From assembly GCA_002162675.1 (NCBI GenBank), contig MAAE01000025.1, positions 62,001 through 126,000 of the forward strand: 64,000 nucleotides of DNA, given 5' to 3'. How positions within the stretch are numbered: the first letter of the stretch is position 1; each line of letters opens with the position of its first letter. The position numbers and the translations under genes are program-made. This document shows, in pieces, positions 22,525 to 30,999 of the stretch. Under the pieces are notes generated by a model. It was given only the letters and a program-made list of their open reading frames with translations. It was not told the DNA's origin and did no database searches. Origin of the DNA: Colwellia sp. 39_35_sub15_T18. GTDB taxonomy: Bacteria > Pseudomonadota > Gammaproteobacteria > Enterobacterales > Alteromonadaceae.

Positions 22525-23775
22525 ATGACAAGTAAAATCTCAATCCCCAGTTCAGGTGGAAAAATCACAGTTTCAAATGGAAAGTTATTAGTTCCTAATA
22601 ACCCTATCATTCCCTTTATTGAAGGTGATGGTATTGGTATTGATGTGACTCCTCCTATGATCAAAGTAGTCAATGCCGCCGTTGAGAAAGCATATCAAGG
22701 CGTTAAAGAGATTGTCTGGATGGAAGTGTACGCAGGGGAAAAAGCAACACAAGTATATGACTCTGAAACTTGGCTACCTGATGAAACTTTAGCTATGTTT
22801 AAAGAATATAAGGTTGGTATCAAAGGACCATTAACAACACCGGTCGGTGGTGGTATGCGCTCCTTAAATGTGGCACTAAGACAAATACTCGATTTATATG
22901 TATGTCAGCGTCCAGTACAATGGTTTACTGGCGTGCCTAGCCCAGTTAAAAAACCTTGTGAAGTTGACATGGTTATTTTTCGAGAAAATACTGAAGATAT
23001 TTATGCAGGTATTGAATATAAAGCGGGTAGCGATGACGCTAAAAAACTCATTTCATTTTTATCAGAAGAAATGGGCGTGACTAAAATACGCTTTACTGAA
23101 GATTGTGGTATAGGGATTAAACCCGTATCAAAAGAAGGCACACAACGTTTAGTTCGACAAGCCATACAATATGCTGTTGATCATAATAGAGACTCTGTGA
23201 CGTTAGTACACAAAGGTAATATTATGAAGTTTACTGAAGGTGCCTTTAAAGATTGGGGTTATGAGTTAGCGTGTGAAGAATTTGGCGCTCAACTACTTGA
23301 TGGTGGTCCTTGGTGTAGTTTTAAAAACCCAAAAACAGGCAAAGAAATCATCATTAAAGATGTTATTGCTGATGCGATGTTGCAGCAAATATTACTGCGT
23401 CCAGCTGAATACAGTGTTATTGCCACGTTGAACCTAAATGGTGATTACTTATCTGATGCTTTAGCCGCGCAAGTGGGCGGTATCGGTATTGCGCCAGGTG
23501 CTAATTTAAATGATGATGTTGCTATTTTTGAAGCTACTCATGGTACAGCACCTAAGTATGCAGGTAAAAACAAAGTAAACCCAGGCTCTGTTATTTTATC
23601 CGCAGAGATGATGCTAAGACATATGGGCTGGACTGAGGCAGCTGATTTGCTTTTAAAAGGTATGTCGGGAGCCATTGGTGCTAAAACAGTCACCTATGAT
23701 TTCGAGCGTTTGATGGATGATGCAACGTTAGTGACTTGTTCGCAATTTGGCGACTGTATTATTGAGCACATGTAG
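22525..23775 (+). CDS. icd: Isocitrate dehydrogenase, dimeric NADP type
   Basis: Homodimeric NADP-isocitrate dehydrogenase of the E. coli Icd type, 416 residues. Substrate loop [13 protein letters not shown] keeps the serine that IDH kinase/phosphatase modifies in E. coli; other signatures are [27 protein letters not shown] and [17 protein letters not shown] with the metal-binding aspartates. The start is the ATG at 22525, nine bases after TAGGAG; the track's longer form has no ribosome site. It stands in tandem with the unrelated monomeric isozyme, so the cell has two routes to the same reaction. Confidence 0.96.
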   Translation: MTSKISIPSSGGKITVSNGKLLVPNNPIIPFIEGDGIGIDVTPPMIKVVNAAVEKAYQGVKEIVWMEVYAGEKATQVYDSETWLPDETLAMFKEYKVGIKGPLTTPVGGGMRSLNVALRQILDLYVCQRPVQWFTGVPSPVKKPCEVDMVIFRENTEDIYAGIEYKAGSDDAKKLISFLSEEMGVTKIRFTEDCGIGIKPVSKEGTQRLVRQAIQYAVDHNRDSVTLVHKGNIMKFTEGAFKDWGYELACEEFGAQLLDGGPWCSFKNPKTGKEIIIKDVIADAMLQQILLRPAEYSVIATLNLNGDYLSDALAAQVGGIGIAPGANLNDDVAIFEATHGTAPKYAGKNKVNPGSVILSAEMMLRHMGWTEAADLLLKGMSGAIGAKTVTYDFERLMDDATLVTCSQFGDCIIEHM

Positions 23776-23830
23776 TTGTTAAAATATAAGTACTGAAGTG
23801 AATAAAAAATAGAAATAAAAAGTACAAATA

Positions 23831-23862
23831 AAAAAACACAGCAAATAATGCTGTGTTTTTTT
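23831..23862 (+). terminator. Terminator after dimeric icd
   Basis: ACACAGCA and TGCTGTGT flank a 5-base loop with A residues before and seven T residues after, a textbook intrinsic terminator placed between icd and the convergent cspD. Confidence 0.9.
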
Positions 23863-23974
23863 ATGTCTAACTGCTCGTTTGTTTTAATATTTTAAAGCAA
23901 GGTTAGACATATAAACATTGATAAGCTTTATATTGATGCTTATAAATGAAACAGTGAAAACTATTATAAAGTGG

Positions 23975-24193
23975 TTAATCTATTTCAGAGTCTGATGGCT
24001 TTATACTTGCCGCATGGTGACCTTTAGGTCCATCATTTAACTCATAATTGACATCTTGCCCGGCTTTTAGGGTTCGATAACCATCCATTTCAATGGTTGA
24101 GTAGTGAGCAAATATATCTTCACCACCACTATCTGGACGAATAAAACCAAAACCCTTTGCATTATTAAACCATTTAACTGTACCGTGAGCCAT
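23975..24193 (-). CDS. cspD: Cold shock domain protein, CspD type
   Basis: A 72-residue single cold shock domain with RNP1 KGFGFI and RNP2-like DIFAHYS, binding single-stranded nucleic acid. Its place divergent from clpS-clpA matches E. coli cspD, a stationary-phase inhibitor of replication, and the acidic C-terminal extension also fits CspD better than CspA. The 254-bp divergent gap is very AT-rich and holds both promoters. Confidence 0.88.
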   Translation of the reverse strand: MAHGTVKWFNNAKGFGFIRPDSGGEDIFAHYSTIEMDGYRTLKAGQDVNYELNDGPKGHHAASIKPSDSEID

Positions 24194-24447
24194 ACATCTA
24201 CTTCCTTCTATATCCTTTAGTATTATAGCTGTGACTAGCTTATTTTATTTTGTTAATTTTAGTATTAGTAAAATAAATATATAATAGCTATTCACAATCA
24301 ACTACGCGGCTAAAAAATAGCCACTTATTGAATCGTAGATAAAATAATAAATTAGTCAAGTGATATTAGCGGAAATTTATCATTTTTTTAAGATTTATTG
24401 ATAAAAAAGTTACAGCAAAAATTAACGGTAGAGACTAAGATAAATAT

Positions 24448-24768
24448 ATGAGCAACTGGAAAGAGTTAATTGACAGTCAAGAGCTTGTCGAAGAAGATGT
24501 TAAAGAAAAAGTAGAAAAACCGCCTAAATATCATGTTTTTTTACTGAATGATGATTATACGCCAATGGACTTTGTTGTTGAGGTACTATGTCGTTTTTTT
24601 AATAAAACCTCTGAACAAGCTACCGACATTATGTTAACAATACACTATGAAGGCAAAGCGCTTTGTGGCACATTTACTGCGGACGTAGCAGAAACAAAAG
24701 TTGATCACGTGCTTCGATTTGCTTTAGATAATGAACATCCATTAAAATGTGTATTAGAGAAAGATTAA
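24448..24768 (+). CDS. clpS: ATP-dependent Clp protease adaptor ClpS
   Basis: Adaptor that delivers N-degron substrates to ClpAP. The core [27 protein letters not shown] contains the N-degron pocket (NDDYTPM), and the histidine and C-terminal region follow the family. At 106 residues it has the usual size. clpA follows 56 bp downstream. Confidence 0.95.
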   Translation: MSNWKELIDSQELVEEDVKEKVEKPPKYHVFLLNDDYTPMDFVVEVLCRFFNKTSEQATDIMLTIHYEGKALCGTFTADVAETKVDHVLRFALDNEHPLKCVLEKD

Positions 24769-24824
24769 TAGATGTTAGATTTTAAAATAAAGAAAAGTTC
24801 GCAAGGATTTAATTTGGAGTACCT

Positions 24825-27086
24825 ATGCTTAACAAAGATTTAGAAATTTCGCTAAACTTAGCCTTTCGACAAGCAAAAGAGTCTCGTCATGAATTTATGA
24901 CCGTAGAACATTTGCTTTTAGCCCTTTTAGACAACCCCTCAGCAATCGAAGCATTAGGTGCCTGTGGTGCAGATCTCGCCAAACTCAAAAAAAGTTTATT
25001 AGATTTCATTCAAGAAACTACGCCAGTCATTCCTGTGGATGAAGGTGAGCGAGAAACTCAGCCAACGTTAGGCTTTCAACGAGTACTACAACGGGCTGTA
25101 TTTCATGTGCAATCTTCAGGTAAAAGTGAAGTTAACGGCTCTAATGTATTAGTCGCTATTTATAGTGAGCAAGAATCGCAAGCCGCTTATATATTGAAAA
25201 AAGCGGATATAACTCGTCTTGATATCGTTAATTATATTTCTCATGGTATCGCTAAAATAGATTCACCGAATGACGGTTCAGCAATTGAAGAAGGTGAGCG
25301 AGTTACAGAAGAAGAACCACGCACTATTGACAACTTCTCAGTAAACCTTAACGAAGAAGCGATTAAAGGTAATATTGATCCCTTAATAGGTCGAGACTCC
25401 GAATTAGAAAGAACTTTACAAGTATTAAGCCGTCGCCGTAAAAATAATCCTTTATTTGTTGGCGAAGCAGGCGTTGGTAAAACGGCCATTGCTGAAGGTT
25501 TAGCTAATCTTATCGTAAATAAGGAAGTGCCTGAGTTTTTAAGTGATGCGACTATTTATGCTTTAGACATGGGCGCTTTACTGGCCGGAACAAAATACCG
25601 AGGTGATTTTGAAAAGCGCTTTAAAGGCTTGTTGAAAGAACTTGAAGAAGACGCTAATGCAATATTATTCATTGATGAAATTCATACTATTATTGGCGCT
25701 GGTGCGGCTTCTGGCGGTATGCTAGATGCTTCTAACTTAATTAAACCACTATTGTCAGCTGGAAAGCTCCGTTGTCTGGGTTCTACCACCTATCAAGAAT
25801 ATCAAAGTATCTTCGAAAAAGATCGGGCGCTAGCAAGGCGTTTTCAAAAAATAGATATTGTTGAGCCTAGCGTGGAAGATACCACTAAAATTTTGCAAGG
25901 CTTAAAAGAAAAATATGAGTCTCATCATGGTATTCGATACACCAATGCAGCATTAAGAGCTGCGGCACAACTGTCGGCAAAATACATTAATGAAAGGTTT
26001 TTGCCTGATAAAGCTATTGACGTTATTGACGAGGCAGGAGCGAAACAACAATTAGTGGTTGCTTCTAAACGCAAAAAAACAATCAATAATACCGATATTG
26101 AGTCTATTGTCGCAAAAATGGCTCGCATCCCCGAAAAATCAGTGTCACTGACAGAAAAGGATAGCCTGAAAAATCTTGATCGTAACTTGAAATTAGTCGT
26201 TTTTGGTCAAGATACAGCGATTGAAGAATTAACGTCAGTGATCCGTTTATCGCGAGCTGGCTTAGGCAGTGATGAAAAACCCGTTGGCTCATTCTTATTT
26301 GCAGGCCCAACAGGGGTAGGTAAAACTGAAATCACCCAACAACTGGCTAAAATTTTAGGTGTTGAACTCTTACGTTATGACATGTCAGAGTATATGGAAA
26401 AACATGCAGTAAGCCGTTTGATTGGCGCACCTCCTGGGTATGTTGGTTATGAGCAAGGTGGTTTACTAACCGACGCGGTATTAAAGCATCCTCACTCTGT
26501 GGTATTGCTCGATGAAATAGAAAAAGCTCATGAAGATGTTTACAATATTTTGTTACAAGTTATGGATCATGGCACGTTAACTGATAATAACGGTCGTAAG
26601 GCTGATTTTAGAAATATTATTCTAGTGCTAACGACTAATGCTGGCGTACAAGAAACCGTGCGTCAATCTATTGGTTTTAAACAACAAGATCATAGCCTAG
26701 ATGCCCTAACGGAGATTAATAAAGTATTTTCTCCAGAATTTAGAAATCGCTTAGATAATATTGTCTGGTTTAATCATCTTGATAATGAAGTGATTCAGCA
26801 AGTTGTTGATAAATTTATTGTTGAACTACAAGTTAAACTTGACGAAAAAGGTGTCTCGCTAGAATTAACAAGAGAAGCTAAAAAATGGCTTGCAGAGCAC
26901 GGTTATGACAAAGCGATGGGAGCGCGGCCAATGTCTCGATTAATCCAAGAAAAATTGAAAAAAGAGCTCGCCAATTCATTACTCTTTGGTGAGTTAGTCA
27001 ACGGTGGTGTTGCAAAAGTTGGTGTGAAAAAAGATCAATTAGTGATTAGTTATGAAAATAAAAAAGAACTTATGACAGAGAAGTAA
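24825..27086 (+). CDS. clpA: Clp protease ATP-binding subunit ClpA
   Basis: Hexameric AAA+ unfoldase that feeds ClpP. It has an N-terminal Clp_N double repeat (1-145), AAA-1 with GEAGVGKTAIAEG and FIDEIHTIIGAG, AAA-2 with GPTGVGKTEITQQ, the pore loop GYVGYEQGG and the ClpP-docking IGF-type tripeptide in RQSIGFKQQD, then a C-terminal small domain. At 753 residues it is typical. It lacks the ClpB middle coiled coil. Ends at a strong terminator. Confidence 0.97.
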   Translation: MLNKDLEISLNLAFRQAKESRHEFMTVEHLLLALLDNPSAIEALGACGADLAKLKKSLLDFIQETTPVIPVDEGERETQPTLGFQRVLQRAVFHVQSSGKSEVNGSNVLVAIYSEQESQAAYILKKADITRLDIVNYISHGIAKIDSPNDGSAIEEGERVTEEEPRTIDNFSVNLNEEAIKGNIDPLIGRDSELERTLQVLSRRRKNNPLFVGEAGVGKTAIAEGLANLIVNKEVPEFLSDATIYALDMGALLAGTKYRGDFEKRFKGLLKELEEDANAILFIDEIHTIIGAGAASGGMLDASNLIKPLLSAGKLRCLGSTTYQEYQSIFEKDRALARRFQKIDIVEPSVEDTTKILQGLKEKYESHHGIRYTNAALRAAAQLSAKYINERFLPDKAIDVIDEAGAKQQLVVASKRKKTINNTDIESIVAKMARIPEKSVSLTEKDSLKNLDRNLKLVVFGQDTAIEELTSVIRLSRAGLGSDEKPVGSFLFAGPTGVGKTEITQQLAKILGVELLRYDMSEYMEKHAVSRLIGAPPGYVGYEQGGLLTDAVLKHPHSVVLLDEIEKAHEDVYNILLQVMDHGTLTDNNGRKADFRNIILVLTTNAGVQETVRQSIGFKQQDHSLDALTEINKVFSPEFRNRLDNIVWFNHLDNEVIQQVVDKFIVELQVKLDEKGVSLELTREAKKWLAEHGYDKAMGARPMSRLIQEKLKKELANSLLFGELVNGGVAKVGVKKDQLVISYENKKELMTEK

Positions 27087-27104
27087 TAAATTCACTTGGC
27101 TTAC

Positions 27105-27134
27105 TTAGAAAGTGCTAGAAAGTGCTAGAAAGTG
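27105..27134 (+). repeat. Three tandem 10-bp units after clpA
   Basis: Three consecutive copies of YTAGAAAGTG lie between the clpA stop and the terminator. A slippage-prone microrepeat in untranslated sequence; no role is apparent. Confidence 0.7.
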
Positions 27135-27140
27135 ATTATT

Positions 27141-27180
27141 AAAAAAGGTCTTAGCTTTAGTTGAAGCTAAGACCTTTTTT
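27141..27180. terminator. Bidirectional terminator between clpA and azlD
   Basis: An 11-bp perfect stem, GGTCTTAGCTT and AAGCTAAGACC, around a 6-base loop, with six A before and six T after. It separates the convergent clpA and azlD genes. Confidence 0.93.
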
Positions 27181-27191
27181 GTATTCATAGA

Positions 27192-27515
27192 TTAATAATA
27201 AATTAACTGCAAAGCTACGAATACCGCAATGCTGATTATTACCACCAATAGCGTACTTTTAAGTTTAAGGCTTAAAGCAATAGTTATTAAACCCGCTATC
27301 AGAAATGGACTGTCCAAAAAAGATTTTTCAATGTGTTGGTAACTTAAAAAAACAATGGGCACCCACATTGCTGTCAATACTGAAGGTGCTGTATAAGCTA
27401 AAGCTCTTTTCGTTTTTACGCCAAGGGTAAAAGGTAGTTTTTTAGCGAAAAACAGATAGCGACAAGTGAATGTTATGCATGTCATACCTAGTAATGCCAG
27501 CCAATAATTATTCAT
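27192..27515 (-). CDS. azlD: AzlD-type branched-chain amino acid exporter subunit
   Basis: A small AzlD/BrnE protein with four membrane helices that pairs with AzlC/BrnF to export branched-chain amino acids. I chose the ATG at 27515 (MNNYWLALLG), eight bases after AAGGA; the track's start lies inside azlC. It overlaps the azlC stop, so the two are coupled. Confidence 0.85.
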   Translation of the reverse strand: MNNYWLALLGMTCITFTCRYLFFAKKLPFTLGVKTKRALAYTAPSVLTAMWVPIVFLSYQHIEKSFLDSPFLIAGLITIALSLKLKSTLLVVIISIAVFVALQLIYY

Positions 27516-28242
27516 GCTCTTCATCCTTACTTGCAGTAAAAAAGCCAGTTGCCATGCCAATGAAAGTGGCAATAATTAATGCATGCTCATTATTCATAAG
27601 TGAAAGAATCAACACACTGATACCACTTGCTAGCACAGACATTAAGACTGAAAAACTATTAATAGAGGGAATAACAATGGCGATAAAAGTGGCGGCGATG
27701 GCAAATTCAAGCCCTAAGCTTTCAATGTTTGGAATGAATTGCCCAGCAGTGATGCCAATAAAGGTAGCGGCATTCCATACTAAATAAAAGACAATACCAG
27801 CACTGATCGCATATAAATGACTAAACGATTTGTATTTTTCGAGATAAGCACAGGTAACAGCAAACATTTCATCTGTTAAGAAAAAGGCCGTGCAACAGCG
27901 AGTGGTGAATGAACTCTGTCGAACATGCTCCCTAAATACGGCTGAGTAAAGTAAATGTCTCGAGCTAATAACAAAGGTAGAAGAAAATATTGATGATAGA
28001 GCGCCTGCTCCCCCCATAAGTGTTAAGCTTGCAAGTTGTGCTGCACCTGCAAATACGAGTAAAGACATAAGCTGAGCTTGAATGGGTGATAAACCTATTT
28101 TTATAGCAAGCGAGCCACATAAAATTCCCCATGGGATGACAGCGATTGCTAATGGTAATATATCAGCAGTCGCTTGATAGATGAGTTGTTGCTTATTACC
28201 ATGATGAGTTGTATTTTTAGAAGTATCTAGACTGCCTAACAT
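27508..28242 (-). CDS. azlC: AzlC-type branched-chain amino acid exporter subunit
   Basis: A 244-residue inner membrane protein of the AzlC/BrnF family with LAIAVIPWGILCGSLAIKIGLSP and FAGAAQLASLTLMGGAGA, both family hallmarks. With AzlD it forms an exporter for branched-chain or other hydrophobic amino acids. The AraC gene 41 bp upstream on the same strand is a likely regulator. Confidence 0.9.
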   Translation of the reverse strand: MLGSLDTSKNTTHHGNKQQLIYQATADILPLAIAVIPWGILCGSLAIKIGLSPIQAQLMSLLVFAGAAQLASLTLMGGAGALSSIFSSTFVISSRHLLYSAVFREHVRQSSFTTRCCTAFFLTDEMFAVTCAYLEKYKSFSHLYAISAGIVFYLVWNAATFIGITAGQFIPNIESLGLEFAIAATFIAIVIPSINSFSVLMSVLASGISVLILSLMNNEHALIIATFIGMATGFFTASKDEEHE

Positions 28243-28283
28243 AATTTCATTCCCCGTTAATTTGTTAGTAGTTTATGATTTTG

Positions 28284-29126
28284 TCAGGTGTTTTTCTTGT
28301 ACATAATTGCTTGTTTTTGAAAGCGGCTGGGGGTTGTTCCCAGTGCTCTTTTAAAGTGATGAGTAAAGTGACTCTGATCGTGAAAGCCACAATCAATAGC
28401 AACTTGGCTTGGCTTAATCGCTAATTTTAAAAGTGTTTTAGCTTTTTTTAATCTAGCCTGTATTTGATAACCGTGCGGTGTTAAATCGAAATGCCTTTTA
28501 AATTGTCTAATAAAGTGAAATTGGCTTAACCCCGCTATTGTTGCTAACTGCGCTAATGAAATATCTTCTTCGGGGTAGCTGTCTAAAAATTCTTTAGCTA
28601 ACAATAGTTTATGTTTGCTTCCTGAAATATCTTTTGGAATGTTAGCGGTACTAGAATGACGCAAAGTCAAATTAATCAAAGTAGCATAAAATAAAGTTTC
28701 CATTAAAAGCTTGGAACTATTAACTTCTATTTGAGCAAATATTAACCTGAGCTGCTGCGCTAGTTGCGGGTCTTCTATAACCGATGAACGGAAATAGGGA
28801 GTGATGTCTTTTCCGTTATATAAATCAGTACTTATTTGATTGAAATGCTCAGGCGTGGGATACATAGCTCTATATCCCCAACCGTCAGGTGTAGCTGATT
28901 CACCAGTGTGAACATCGTCAGCATTAACCAAAATGATACTGTTTTTACCTGCGATATGGGAGTCACCGCTTCGATAAAATCGTTGCGCTCCATATTCAAT
29001 AACGCCAATGGTGTAGCCTTCGTGCACATGCTTAGAGAAGGTTTGTTTTGTATAGTTTGCATTAACAACTTCAATGCCATTGAAGGCATTCGCTATTTCA
29101 AAATTAGCCTTTTCTTCTTGTTTCAT
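28284..29126 (-). CDS. AraC family transcriptional regulator
   Basis: An N-terminal cupin-like AraC-binding domain (about 10-150, HVHEGYTIGVIEYGAQRFYR) and a C-terminal double HTH (about 180-275; LAQLATIAGLSQFHFIRQFKRHFDLTPHG and VAIDCGFHDQSHFTHHFKRALGTTPSRF, each a standard AraC half). It precedes azlCD on the same strand and probably controls them, an arrangement common for this exporter. The effector is likely an amino acid, by inference. Confidence 0.9.
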   Translation of the reverse strand: MKQEEKANFEIANAFNGIEVVNANYTKQTFSKHVHEGYTIGVIEYGAQRFYRSGDSHIAGKNSIILVNADDVHTGESATPDGWGYRAMYPTPEHFNQISTDLYNGKDITPYFRSSVIEDPQLAQQLRLIFAQIEVNSSKLLMETLFYATLINLTLRHSSTANIPKDISGSKHKLLLAKEFLDSYPEEDISLAQLATIAGLSQFHFIRQFKRHFDLTPHGYQIQARLKKAKTLLKLAIKPSQVAIDCGFHDQSHFTHHFKRALGTTPSRFQKQAIMYKKNT

Positions 29127-29376
29127 ATTTTAATATCTATTGGATTAATGTATTTGGCAGTTTTTGTATAAAATTGCTCATTTCACCCGAGCTGATTGGA
29201 TATTTTCTATATTTATAACATAAAAATGAAAGCTAGTACTGAGAAAGGTAATTATGCTGGGTAGTATATCAATTGATTTTCGTTAAATTCGTTGAGGTTA
29301 TTGTTTAAAAATCACTTAACTGATATTTTTAACTTAAGTTAAAACGAACAGATTCAAACATATAAGGCAATAGTTC

Positions 29377-30168
29377 ATGAAATTGAAAGTGCAATTTATT
29401 AATGCTTTTACGAATACTTTATTTAAAGGCAACTCTGCTGCGGTCATTATTATTGACGACTGGCTCAGTGATGATGTTATGCAATTAATCGCAACTGAAA
29501 ATAATTTGTCAGAGACGGCTTTTGTCAAGCCGATTGGCAAACAAAAGTATGAAATTAGATGGTTTTCACCGATAACAGAAATTGATTTTTGTGGTCATGC
29601 AACACTTGCCGCGTCGTATGTGATCTTTGCTAACAATAAATCAACAACGATGATAACTTTTTCAACGAAAGCGGTAGGCGAGCTATCAGTGATTGAGGAA
29701 GAGAATGGCTATATTCAAATGAGCTTTCCAAAGCGCTTGCCTAATAAGCTAGCAATAATACCTGAAGTACTTAAAAATGGTTTATCAATAGAGCCAGTAG
29801 AGGTTCTATTAAGTGAGCAAGCTTACTTTGTTGTTTATAACTCAGAGTGTGATGTAAAAAATGTTATTCAAAATAATGAATTATTAAAACAGCTTGCCCC
29901 TTATGATGTCGTTGTTACTGCTCAATCTGAACAGTATGATTTTATCTCTCGATACTTTTGGCCTGCGAATGGTGGCGACGAAGATCCAGTAACGGGCTCT
30001 ATTCATGCTGGGTTAGCGCCATATTGGGCTAATAAGTTAAATAAAACCGAACTCCTCGCTTTTCAAGCTTCTAAGCGGGGTGGCAAGCTAAAATGCAAAG
30101 TTGAGAATGAAAGAGTGATTATTTCAGGTGCAGCTGTTCAGTATTTGGAAGGTATAGTAACAGTTTAG
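29377..30168 (+). CDS. PhzF family epimerase/isomerase-like protein
   Basis: A 263-residue protein of the PhzF/diaminopimelate epimerase-like fold: QFINAFTNTLFKGNSAAVIIIDDW at the start, the catalytic glutamate region NLSETAFVKP, WFSPITEIDFCGHATLAASYV, and GDEDPVTGSIHAGLAPYW. The in vivo reaction is unknown; phenazine synthesis is not implied, since no other phz gene is near. It is divergent from the AraC gene and ends just before the tRNA-like remnants. Confidence 0.88.
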   Translation: MKLKVQFINAFTNTLFKGNSAAVIIIDDWLSDDVMQLIATENNLSETAFVKPIGKQKYEIRWFSPITEIDFCGHATLAASYVIFANNKSTTMITFSTKAVGELSVIEEENGYIQMSFPKRLPNKLAIIPEVLKNGLSIEPVEVLLSEQAYFVVYNSECDVKNVIQNNELLKQLAPYDVVVTAQSEQYDFISRYFWPANGGDEDPVTGSIHAGLAPYWANKLNKTELLAFQASKRGGKLKCKVENERVIISGAAVQYLEGIVTV

Positions 30169-30190
30169 AGCTACTGATATCACTGATAAA

Positions 30191-30230
30191 GAACACAATC
30201 CATCACTCTACCAACTAACACTTGGGGAAT
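30191..30230 (-). pseudogene. 5' fragment of a tRNA-Asn-like copy
   Basis: On the minus strand it reads like the acceptor, D-arm and start of the anticodon arm of tRNA-Asn (GTTAGTTGGTAGAGTGATGG), then diverges at the anticodon. No T-arm or CCA follows before the phzF-like stop. It is similar to the fuller copy at 30292-30401, including an altered TTCTTTA after the anticodon stem. Confidence 0.6.
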
Positions 30231-30291
30231 AGACTTTTTTAAGGCAAAAAAAAACTGCAATAAGTAGGTTTCAAATCTTACCTAAGTAATG

Positions 30292-30401
30292 TGGCTCCCA
30301 GCTTTTTATAAGAAAATGGGCTCGAACCAGTGACACATGCATTTACTTAAGGTAAGTAGTTAAAGAGTACAGTCCATCGCTCTACCAACTGACAATTGGG
30401 A
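30292..30401 (-). pseudogene. Degenerate tRNA-Asn-like gene with expanded anticodon arm
   Basis: Read on the minus strand: TCCCAAT acceptor, D-arm GTCAGTTGGTAGAGCG, ATGGACTGT, an insertion of about 25 bases where TTAATCC is expected, then GTGTCACTGGTTCGAGCCC and a 3' end GGGAGCCA with encoded CCA. It is about 110 nt rather than 76, has extra bases before the 3' acceptor and a mismatch in the T stem. The sequence blocks point to tRNA-Asn (GTT) ancestry. It probably does not make a working tRNA. Confidence 0.65.
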
Positions 30402-30420
30402 ATAAGTATTTTTAGACAAT

Positions 30421-30452
30421 AAAAAAGGCCATGATTTCTCGTAGCCTTTTTT
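30421..30452. terminator. Terminator between tRNA-like copies
   Basis: AAAAAAGGC and GCCTTTTTT form a 9-bp stem with a 14-base loop, T-rich on both strands. It lies between two tRNA-like copies, as terminators do in tandem tRNA arrays. Confidence 0.6.
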
Positions 30453-30457
30453 ATTTT

Positions 30458-30475
30458 ATGTGGCTCCCAGCTTTT
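30458..30475 (-). pseudogene. 3' end of a tRNA-like copy, cut by the prophage
   Basis: ATGTGGCTCCCAGCTTTT repeats the 3' end of the copy at 30289-30306, then switches at base 30476 to TGTAACC, the proposed prophage left end. The rest of this copy should lie beyond the right end of the prophage. Confidence 0.65.
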
Positions 30476-30659
30476 TGTAACCAGTCATTAAGAATGAGAA
30501 ATACCGAGATAATCTAAAAATTGGCGGAAATTTGTGGGAAGGCTTTATTTAAAGGGTTTTAAAGATAAATTTAGGAAGGTTTTAAAAATTGTTTTAAAAT
30601 GAGAAATTAAAGACGATTTAAAGGGCTAGGGGTTTAAATCGCTTAAAATGGGAAACTTA
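30476..30659 (+). promoter_or_regulatory. Prophage left end with three transposase-binding-like repeats
   Basis: The core ATGRGAAA, preceded by a TTAA-rich block, occurs at 30494, 30599 and 30648. The first sits at the same distance from the end as L1 of Mu, and its register (TGTA...CATTAAGAATGAGAAA) can be aligned with the Mu end. The first two copies are 105 bp apart and the next two 49 bp, close to the L1-L2-L3 layout of Mu. The third overlaps the stop codon of the lipoprotein gene. Confidence 0.7.
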
Positions 30660-30983
30660 GCAATAAGCTTTTCCTAATTCTACCCAGTTACCTGACTTTA
30701 CTTTTACCACGTCAATAATCTGAACAGTTTTATTTTTAGCTATACCATGCTCACGAAGTACCTCGCACACATACATAGCATAGCCTTTTTGGTTAGTTCC
30801 ATTATCAATCACACCAACTTTGAATAACTTCCCAGTAGCCCATAATGCATCTAATGCTTTTGCTTCACTGCTGCTTTTAAAGTGTTGTTTAACAGCTTTA
30901 TATGCGCCTACTGTCGTGTCTATCTTGTCACCACAGCCAGCGAGTGCTAGAACTAAAATTAAGTAAATTACTTTCTTGTACAT
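30657..30983 (-). CDS. Small lipoprotein, lysogeny-expressed candidate
   Basis: A 108-residue protein with a lipoprotein signal (MYKKVIYLILVLALAGCG, lipobox LAGC). The mature part has cysteines near the middle and at the C-terminus (YVCEVL, KAYC) that could form a disulfide. I chose the ATG at 30983, seven bases after AAGGA. It lies 16 bp downstream of the repressor gene on the same strand, so it should be transcribed in the lysogen. Family unknown. A surface role such as superinfection exclusion or host conversion is inference from position only. Confidence 0.75.
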   Translation of the reverse strand: MYKKVIYLILVLALAGCGDKIDTTVGAYKAVKQHFKSSSEAKALDALWATGKLFKVGVIDNGTNQKGYAMYVCEVLREHGIAKNKTVQIIDVVKVKSGNWVELGKAYC

Positions 30984-30999
30984 AAACATATCCTTGTTA

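Noticed and set aside
27105-27134. CRISPR-like or regulatory repeat
   Set aside because: Three contiguous 10-bp units without spacers are a simple microrepeat. No CRISPR array or cas gene was seen in the window.
29377-30168. Phenazine biosynthesis gene
   Set aside because: PhzF-fold proteins are widespread and no other phz gene is present, so only the family name is used.
30292-30401. Working tRNA-Asn gene
   Set aside because: About 110 nt, the anticodon arm cannot close normally, the GTT anticodon is lost, and there are extra bases before the 3' acceptor strand.
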